Below the pieces are notes generated by a model. It did no database searches. It was given only the letters and a program-made list of their open reading frames with translations, and had not been told where the DNA came from. A DNA stretch of 64,000 bases from Bombyx mori (Eukaryota; Arthropoda; Insecta; Lepidoptera; Bombycidae): contig NC_085111.1 in the NCBI RefSeq assembly GCF_030269925.1, forward strand, positions 2,534,142 to 2,598,141, read 5' to 3'. Of this stretch, positions 62,201 through 64,000 are shown one piece after another; positions within the stretch are counted from its first letter, which is position 1, and every line of letters begins with the position of its first letter. The position numbers and the translations under genes were made by a program.

Positions 62201-63982
62201 AAGTTGATGAAATCGGCTAGGCTTGCTGCGGAAAATCTTCGTCGGCCAGCGAAGAGAAAAAGGAGCAATAACACGTGTTATTATACGATTACACTTGAGT
62301 TCGCGTGGTAAAAATAAAAAAATACTTACGTCAAGAAAAAAAGTGAAATGTTCGTGGACTGTCAGGTCATCGAAAAGTATACTTGAGCGATGACAGTAGC
62401 CCACCATATGTGATTCAGTCAAAAAATTTTCGCCGGACCTAACATTACGACCTAATATATTAATGCTTCCTTTATCTGGTAGCGCGAGACCTGGAATTTA
62501 CGGTTTGGTCATGTCTTTGTTAGTTTTTGTCGTCACGGACTACAATTGTTTGTTTGTCATTTGTATTTTCTTCTGAGATTGTACGGCAGTGCTTCCTAAC
62601 CTTTTTTGTGCCGTGCCCCACTGTAACATTCCTAAAATTTTTATGCCCCCCATACATAATTTTCAACATTAAAAATTTATTTGTTAACTTAAGAAACATA
62701 AATGATAGGTTTTGGAAAGAAATCACTATGAAATTGTTATCAAAACATAGTGAGTAATATTTTAAAGCACATAATAAGAAATTGAAATTGAAATGCAAAA
62801 TATTTTTAAACCGATTTTCTATACCTATTAATTTAGTGTGATTGCTCCCTTTAATTATAAAATTGCCCCCTTGTGGGGAATGGGCCCCACGTTGGGAAAC
62901 ACTGCTGTAGCGTGATCGAGAAATGGCTCAGTCCGAAGATTAGGGGTTTCTTAATAGCACGCTGAGCGCCTCCGAAGGAGAGTCCTAACAGCTGAAGGGC
63001 TGCTGCTTCCCGAATGCATCTATCATGTAACCACCGGATCAAAATCGAAGCCCTCTGCGAAAACTCGGCGAGAATCTCAGCAGTTTGATGTTATGGGCTA
63101 GCTTTCAAGTTGAACTCTTCGATGAGTTCGATGACCTTTGTTATGACGGCTTCTAATCTTATAACTTTTCTTTTCCTGCCTATGCCGATAGCCTTGAGAG
63201 GCTATTTTAACTTCACCCTAACATGTAGGTGAGCTCACGGGGCTGAAACCGGAGTGTTGCTAACACTGGCCCTAGCAAGAGCAGTGCTTCGCAGAATCTA
63301 CCACCGGATCGGAACCGCGACCCACTGCGAAGATCCGGCGAGAAACTCAGTGGGCTGTGTCTGTGGGTTGGCTCGTCGAGCCCGTCGCTTGCGACGAAGG
63401 ACGGTGACCGGTGCTTGTGGTACCTAAAACCACCGTTAATGGATCGGGAGGATCCTCAATGACGTGTTTTGGGCATGTTATAACTAGAAGCAGCTAATAA
63501 TACTGAAATTGTAATAATATGGTACGTATAGCAACGGCTTGACTCTGCCCTTGGCCTGGCGGAAGTCCATGGGCGACAGTAATCACTCACCATCAGGTGT
63601 ATGCTTATCTACCTACAAGTGCAATAAAAAAAAAAACAGTTATAATAATGCTGCTAGAAGTAGCTAATAATACTGAGAGTGCATCGGCTGGGTCCATAAG
63701 CACGTATCTAGCTCGTCGAACAGAGATGTAGTCCACTACGGCCACATTAAGGAGGTTTTCGTGTCGAGACGCTCACTCGAAGCAGAATATAAAATTTATT
63801 GCCATATCAAATATCAACATAACGGTTTAGATGTAACAGTACGGATCTATAACAATACCGGTTAGTAGATCTTCCAAAGTCAACATCATCTTGTGTTGTA
63901 TTCTTTCGGCGAATAGAACCGAGTATTCTCCCCGATATAAGTCCATGGTCACATTACTCAGAACTGGTATTCCCATAATACT
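39920..63982 (-). CDS. ABCA-subfamily transporter-like gene with degenerate NBDs (5' end outside window)
   Basis: There are 24 exons on the minus strand: 63982-63859, 62490-62330, 61748-61575, 61012-60938, 60161-60096, 59438-59354, 58873-58624, 57606-57530, 57489-57247, 57041-56903, 54211-54084, 53610-53535, 52503-52396, 52219-52067, 51732-51619, 50365-50209, 46937-46815, 46318-46124, 44875-44660, 44201-43960, 43022-42884, 42001-41791, 41188-40987 and 40297-39920 (stop). All junctions have GT and AG, and every phase matches, except for one lost base (or two gained) near 57331. About 1280 residues are present; TMD1 lies beyond the right edge. ABCA proteins move lipids across membranes with two TMDs and two NBDs. 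Both NBDs here lack nearly all ATPase motifs (see the region entries). It may be a diverged pseudo-ATPase or a decaying paralogue. Confidence 0.85.
40368..40530. mobile_element. MITE family M4, near-perfect palindrome
   Basis: The arms TGCTAAGTGCGAGTTTTTTA / ACGTTCTCGTTAGCG / AAGTTAACTCAAATTTGTAT are mirrored on the right with few changes, leaving a loop of about 50 bp. Lies in or near the last intron of the ABCA-like gene. Confidence 0.75.
40655..40906 (+). mobile_element. Bm1-type SINE, 5'-truncated
   Basis: TTACTGGTGGTAGGACCTC to CATCTAAGCAATAAAAAA. In the last intron of the ABCA-like gene, antisense to it. Confidence 0.85.
41294..41560 (+). mobile_element. tRNA-derived SINE with pol III boxes
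   Basis: A box TGGTGCAATAG (41299-41309) and B box GGTTCGATTCC (41343-41353) at tRNA spacing, followed by a non-tRNA body (CTCTGGTACCCATAAAATAG, GAATGACCATGTATGATTTG) and a TATCATTATTGTTAT tail. The body lacks the folding and length of a tRNA gene. Distinct from Bm1; the related tail is at 12535-12655. Confidence 0.7.
42186..42732 (+). mobile_element. R1-clade LINE, 3' end only
   Basis: The GC-rich 3'UTR matches the element at 25877-27060: TGCAAGCTGCTCTGCACGCG, GGGTATTCCGTAGGATAAC, GAGAGATGTGTTCCGCACTA and TTGAGCGACAGGAGGTTTTA, ending GACCAGAACAAAAAAAAC. The last codons of the polyprotein are at the left (CACGCACAAGCCCGCCGCC). Antisense in an intron of the ABCA-like gene. Confidence 0.8.
43258..43415 (+). 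mobile_element. Degenerate Bm1-type SINE fragment
   Basis: CACCACCACGCTGCCTATTTC through GTTTACGTTGTTGATGTCT; more diverged than the other copies, so probably old. Confidence 0.6.
43697..43823 (-). mobile_element. Jockey/CR1-like LINE 3' tail
   Basis: Plus strand TTTTTTTATTGCCTTTGTGG, GCAGACGAGCACACGG to AGCCGCTGCCTACCG. Confidence 0.7.
44365..44420. repeat. TATG-rich simple repeat
   Basis: Irregular TATGTATGTGTATGTGCATA units. A (TC)n tract follows at 44588-44608 and a similar TATG tract at 43525-43570. Confidence 0.7.
44660..57606 (-). CDS. ABCA-like gene, linker and second transmembrane domain
   Basis: Twelve exons. The linker ADTATEERSVSRQISENAI is followed by the first TMD2 helix region (SVAWKYFTFYVHYRLFLII, then KLLPSIFLFLIHRW after a one-base frameshift near 57331). 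The extracellular segment follows (VYMAIPSSE, QQYVNMHAYGMDVATAANG, LARAYVALLRHYTG), and then the helices: AETAPLLIQCLLILTIS, YWFTLYFCDLIMYWILVMII, VVVPFMLIVYGLGCIPQAY, FMVLSPQYNMANAF and MLSVAVLYISILLVLEYKV. The order and the RE(H)GLIRHLQ and CDLIMY landmarks match ABCA proteins. Introns are large (53-57 kb, 47-50 kb) because of repeat insertions. Confidence 0.82.
44999..45210. mobile_element. Two Bm1-type SINE pieces joined head to head
   Basis: 44999-45162 is the SINE in minus orientation (T-run, ATTGCTTAGATGGGTGG to CCGCCCTTCAATCCG). 45163-45210 is the plus-orientation tail (CTGTGAGCTCGTCCACCC, AAGCAATAAAA). The two tails point outward. Confidence 0.7.
45402..45650 (+). mobile_element. Bm1-type SINE, 5'-truncated
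   Basis: TTTTACTGGTGGTAGGACC to CATCCAAAGCAATAAAAAA. Antisense in an intron of the ABCA-like gene. Confidence 0.85.
45903..46105 (+). mobile_element. Poly(A) retroposon family B beside a splice donor
   Basis: CACCGTCAGACACAGCCCAC to GCTTAGGTAGGAAAAAAAA. GATAAAAGAA occurs on both sides (45893-45902, 46106-46115), fixing the insertion. The right edge is 8 bp from the GTGAGT donor of the exon 46318-46124. Confidence 0.87.
46430..46582 (+). mobile_element. Jockey/CR1-like LINE 3' tail
   Basis: GCCTTCTTCAAACGAGGCTTG to GCCTACAAAGGCAATAAAA. Confidence 0.75.
46627..46800 (-). mobile_element. Bm1-type SINE fragment
   Basis: Plus strand TTTTATTGCTTAGATGGATG through CACCTTGAGATACAAGTTC to GCCCCGCCCTTCAAAC. 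It ends 15 bp before the splice donor of the exon 46937-46815. Confidence 0.8.
46994..47219 (+). repeat. RTE-like repeat, ending in (ATT)n
   Basis: ACTAGCGACCCGCCCTCGCTT to TCTTTCCTCTTTATAATATT. Same family as 52982-53199; here its tail runs into ATTATTATTATTATAG, next to the R4-like element. Confidence 0.6.
47220..48877 (-). mobile_element. R4/Dong-like non-LTR retrotransposon, 5'-truncated, in (TTA)n
   Basis: The minus-strand frame 49032-47293 is open for 579 codons. The first 50 or so residues come from flanking DNA and the repeat (poly-Asn), so the element proper starts at WFCLALNPLSS. It contains the RT YxDD box (LFYIDDLKLYAPH), RT thumb sequence, a CCHC cluster CRLCRRPGESLRHVTSGC, and a restriction-like endonuclease signature (KPDIVLMDQ...FLVDITIPYDEN). 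This set is diagnostic of the R2/R4 group. The Bombyx element Dong is known to insert in TAA repeats. A (TTA)8 tract flanks the 5' break and (ATT)n the 3' end. The N-terminal half of the protein is missing, so the copy is dead. Confidence 0.85.
48878..48903 (+). repeat. (TTA)n microsatellite, R4-type target
   Basis: Eight or more TTA units directly at the 5' junction of the R4/Dong-like element. Confidence 0.85.
48930..49175. mobile_element. MITE family M3
   Basis: AGACATTTTGAAAATTTTAC through ATCGAACTGTTGATGC to GGAATGTCGCTTAAACC and CACCCCTCGATATGG; copy of the family at 11655-11932. Confidence 0.55.
49345..49775. mobile_element. MITE family M2, inverted copy
   Basis: TTTCTGGCGGGAACGCGAGG to TCAGTTACCAGGTCATAAAA. 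Reverse complement of 21815-22215 over its whole length, with minor differences. Confidence 0.65.
50405..50945. mobile_element. MITE family M1, longest copy
   Basis: Inverted core GCGTGGGGTGCATGGTATC / GAAAAGCACCCCACGCTTTT with arms TTTTATAGAAAATCCAACTAAAAAATAG and its mirror. The outer block ACATACTAACATACTTCTGAAGC corresponds in inverted form to 6845-6890. In an intron of the ABCA-like gene. Confidence 0.65.
51212..51425 (-). mobile_element. Bm1-type SINE fragment
   Basis: Plus strand TTTTTTTATTGCTTAGATG (deleted after GATG) through CAACGGCTGCCCCACCCTTC to CTACCTACCCGTAAC. It ends about 190 bp before the exon 51732-51619. Confidence 0.75.
52600..52712 (-). mobile_element. Jockey/CR1-like LINE 3' tail
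   Basis: Plus strand TTTTATTGCCCTTGTAGGCA through GGCCCACCTGATGG to AAGCCACTGCCTACCG. Confidence 0.7.
52982..53199 (+). repeat. RTE-like interspersed repeat
   Basis: ACTAGCGACCCGCCCTCGCTT to TTCCTCTTTATAATATTAG. Nearly identical to 46994-47219 outside the A-rich middle. Confidence 0.6.
54250..54470 (+). mobile_element. LINE-derived RT C-terminal fragment
   Basis: The frame 54262-54462 (66 codons) reads ...LIIAGHIEGKRALGKTPARW, LREALGSSLYHAVHAIHD and LWRNVTCG. This basic-linker pattern (GKR...GxxPxRW...W) is typical of the C-terminal ends of LINE-type reverse transcriptases. The family is not assigned. It is in an intron of the ABCA-like gene, antisense. Confidence 0.55.
54530..55124. other. 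Intronic spacer, nothing recognised
   Basis: The frame 54661-54927 carries no motif. The region contains several CTCGAG/ACTCGAG words (54720-54800). Confidence 0.3.
55127..56418 (+). mobile_element. Mariner transposon, apparently complete
   Basis: 1292 bp, flanked by TA on both sides (55125-55126, 56419-56420). TIRs of about 28 bp are imperfect (CGAGGGCTGCACTAAAAGTA and inverted CATAGGCGGCACTGAAAATT, both continuing TCGGGAAT). Length and single intact transposase gene match full mariners. It sits antisense in a long intron of the ABCA-like gene. Confidence 0.95.
55301..56353 (+). CDS. Mariner transposase, intact 350 aa
   Basis: DDE/D transposase that binds the TIRs and cuts and pastes the element at TA. 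N-terminal paired HTH region (residues 1-110: YDFRSGLTQKQCVDRM, SKTTIYRWFAEF, VTYREIQATLDIGMSQI), linker with the RWIPHSL motif (120-126, the family's WVPHEL position), and a catalytic triad D160 (GDESW), D252 (HHDNASSH), D287 (LSPND) with exactly 34 residues between the second and third, the mariner D,D34D signature. C-terminus GEYFEKQ. No stop or frameshift was found. The ATG at 55301 gives the usual MELTRENS-type start. Activity also depends on the imperfect TIRs. Confidence 0.96.
   Translation: MELTRENSKAMIYYDFRSGLTQKQCVDRMISAFGDEAPSKTTIYRWFAEFQRGRVKLSDDPRQGRPKTAVTQENVDAVRKLIEEDRHVTYREIQATLDIGMSQIQIILHEQLGVKKLFSRWIPHSLCEEQKAARVTWCVRTLERFHAGSSNAVYNIVSGDESWIYAYVPETKNQSRVWVFENEIKPTKIVRSRNVAKKMVATFVSKTGHVTTIPLEGQRTVNAEWCASICLPQVVSELRKENCNRRIILHHDNASSHTAHRTKEFLEQENIELLDHPPYSPDLSPNDFYTFPKITNKLRGQRFSSPEEAVDAYKTAILETPTSEWNGCFNDWFHRMEKCVKFRGEYFEKQ
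57768..57981. repeat. Tandem duplication, 2 x 107 bp
   Basis: CCGCCACTCCAAATTA begins each unit (57768, 57875). The units differ at only about four positions. In the intron between ABCA-like exons 58873-58624 and 57606-57530. Confidence 0.9.
58624..63982 (-). CDS. ABCA-like gene, NBD1 exons and regulatory domain
   Basis: Seven exons. The ABCA fold is readable in order: SNVTMDLYRGEYSVLF, LLTGLALPDKGSINILG, MVGYCHRSSILFDDLTVHEHFTFF, NLEDYYKAQLCWALALLLEP, RVFIVSVS, IIPHFMDEQ, DRVFLFDNKILVFGG, and the regulatory region LGSLLILKLP...FGVIALNISLPDSEEI. Against the family pattern, Walker A has no glycines (FAERIQHKM in place of GxxGxGKT), the Q-loop CPQ is CHR, the signature LSGG is LEDY, and Walker B LDEP is VSVS. 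Only the switch His in PHFMDE remains. The donor of the fourth exon is either 60938 (phase-compatible) or 60931 (stronger GTGAGT but out of phase). Confidence 0.82.
58905..59085. mobile_element. MITE family M3, third copy
   Basis: GCTATTTGATTTAAGCGATA through CAACAATTCGATGTTTTTAA to GTGAAGAAGTTTTTAG. Confidence 0.5.
59086..59228 (+). mobile_element. Bm1-type SINE, 5'-truncated
   Basis: GCAGCCGTTGTAACTATACTG to CCCATCAAAGCAATAAAAAA. Confidence 0.8.
59545..59700 (-). mobile_element. Poly(A) retroposon family B fragment
   Basis: AAGCTGATGGTCTTGAGAG through GGCCCTAGCAAGAACAGTGC to CGCGACCCACTGAGAAGAT. Confidence 0.7.
59945..60075 (+). mobile_element. Diverged jockey/CR1-like LINE 3' tail
   Basis: GCTGCGCTCCGGGCATCG, then TTGTCCATGAGCTACGGTGA and CACTTAGCATCAGGTGGGAC, with a later insertion and a TCCGCCTATAAAAACAAT end. 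Confidence 0.5.
60285..60515 (-). mobile_element. Family B-related retroposon, diverged subfamily
   Basis: The T-run at 60283 and the block CTACCGGATCGGAATCGCGA then GAGAAACTCAGCGGGCTGA match family B. The 60300-60430 stretch (TTGCCCACAGACTTTTCCAG, GAGTAGCTGCTTCGTGAATG) is subfamily-specific and resembles 62920-63110. Confidence 0.6.
60700..60900. other. GC-rich intronic stretch
   Basis: CACGTCCGATGTCATAATCC, GTTCCCGCGGTCAACAC and CGACGGGTCGTCGAGATAC, bounded on both sides by ATACTAATAGACC (60743-60755 and about 60878-60890). It looks like a short insertion with a 13-bp duplication. Origin unknown. Confidence 0.35.
61862..62114 (+). mobile_element. Bm1-type SINE between 64-bp direct repeats
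   Basis: TTATTACTGGTGGTAGGACA to CCACCGAAGCAATAAATAAA. It is bracketed by a 64-bp repeat (61798-61861 and 62115-62178), 62 positions identical. Confidence 0.85.
62587..62904. mobile_element. hAT-like MITE
   Basis: The ends CAGTGCTTCCTAACC and inverted CAGTGTTTCCCAACG are hAT-type TIRs. The flanks TGTACGG and TGTAGCG are close to an 8-bp duplication. The interior (TGCCCCCCATACATAATTTT, CCCCTTGTGGGGAATGGGC) is non-coding. Confidence 0.65.
62920..63110 (-). mobile_element. Family B-related retroposon, diverged
   Basis: GAGAGTCCTAACAGCTGAAGG, GCTGCTTCCCGAATGCATC, ACCACCGGATCAAAATCG and CGGCGAGAATCTCAGCAG. Same subfamily as 60285-60515. Confidence 0.55.
63172..63458 (-). mobile_element. Poly(A) retroposon family B
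   Basis: TTTTCCTGCCTATGCCGATAG through TACCACCGGATCGGAACCG to TTAATGGATCGGGAGGATCC; nearly the full length of the 14623-14926 copy. Confidence 0.8.
63535..63640 (+). mobile_element. Jockey/CR1-like LINE 3' tail
   Basis: GGCTTGACTCTGCCCTTGGC to CTACAAGTGCAATAAAAAAA. Confidence 0.65.
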
Positions 63983-64000
63983 CTAAAATTTATACTAGTT

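Overview
The window is insect, most likely silkworm (Bombyx) or a close relative. The genes are split by introns with GT/AG borders. Intergenic DNA is AT-rich. The window is crowded with interspersed repeats I associate with Bombyx: tRNA-derived Bm1-type SINEs, 5'-truncated LINE tails, an R4/Dong-type retrotransposon sitting in (TTA)n, mariner copies and short inverted-repeat elements. Species and repeat-family names are recognition from memory, not a database result.

Three host genes can be built exon by exon. (1) At 19458-21272, minus strand, a four-coding-exon short-chain dehydrogenase/reductase (319 aa, membrane-anchored SDR16C type) keeps the Rossmann glycines but has lost the catalytic Tyr and Lys. 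(2) At 34283-35639, plus strand, a three-exon orthologue of BORCS8, a subunit of the lysosome-positioning BORC complex, predicts 171 aa. (3) From 39920 to beyond the right edge, minus strand, 24 exons encode about the C-terminal 1280 residues of an ABCA-subfamily transporter. Its order is NBD1, linker, TMD2, NBD2, C-terminus. Intron phases agree throughout, except for one single-base frameshift. Both nucleotide-binding domains have lost nearly all ATPase motifs, so it is a pseudo-ATPase or a gene that is decaying.

Layout. 1-19.4 kb: no recognisable host gene; LINE tails, SINEs, MITEs and AT-rich DNA. 19.4-21.3 kb: SDR gene. 21.8-25.2 kb: repeat cluster with a full-length Bm1-type SINE and two tandem TTA-flanked elements. 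25.3-27.7 kb: foldback element with arms of about 525 bp, carrying a nested R1-type LINE. 27.8-32.3 kb: complete Ty1/copia element with near-identical LTRs and a 5-bp target duplication, broken by a SINE and a frameshift. 34.3-35.6 kb: BORCS8. 37.4-39.4 kb: pogo/Tigger-like element with CENP-B HTH and PHD remnants. 39.9-64 kb: ABCA-like gene. Its introns hold R4/Dong, R1, SINE and RTE-like copies and a mariner (55.1-56.4 kb) with an intact 350-residue transposase.

The genes are not functionally linked. The notable biology is the degenerate ABCA transporter, the SDR pseudoenzyme, and several datable nested insertions with clear target-site duplications.
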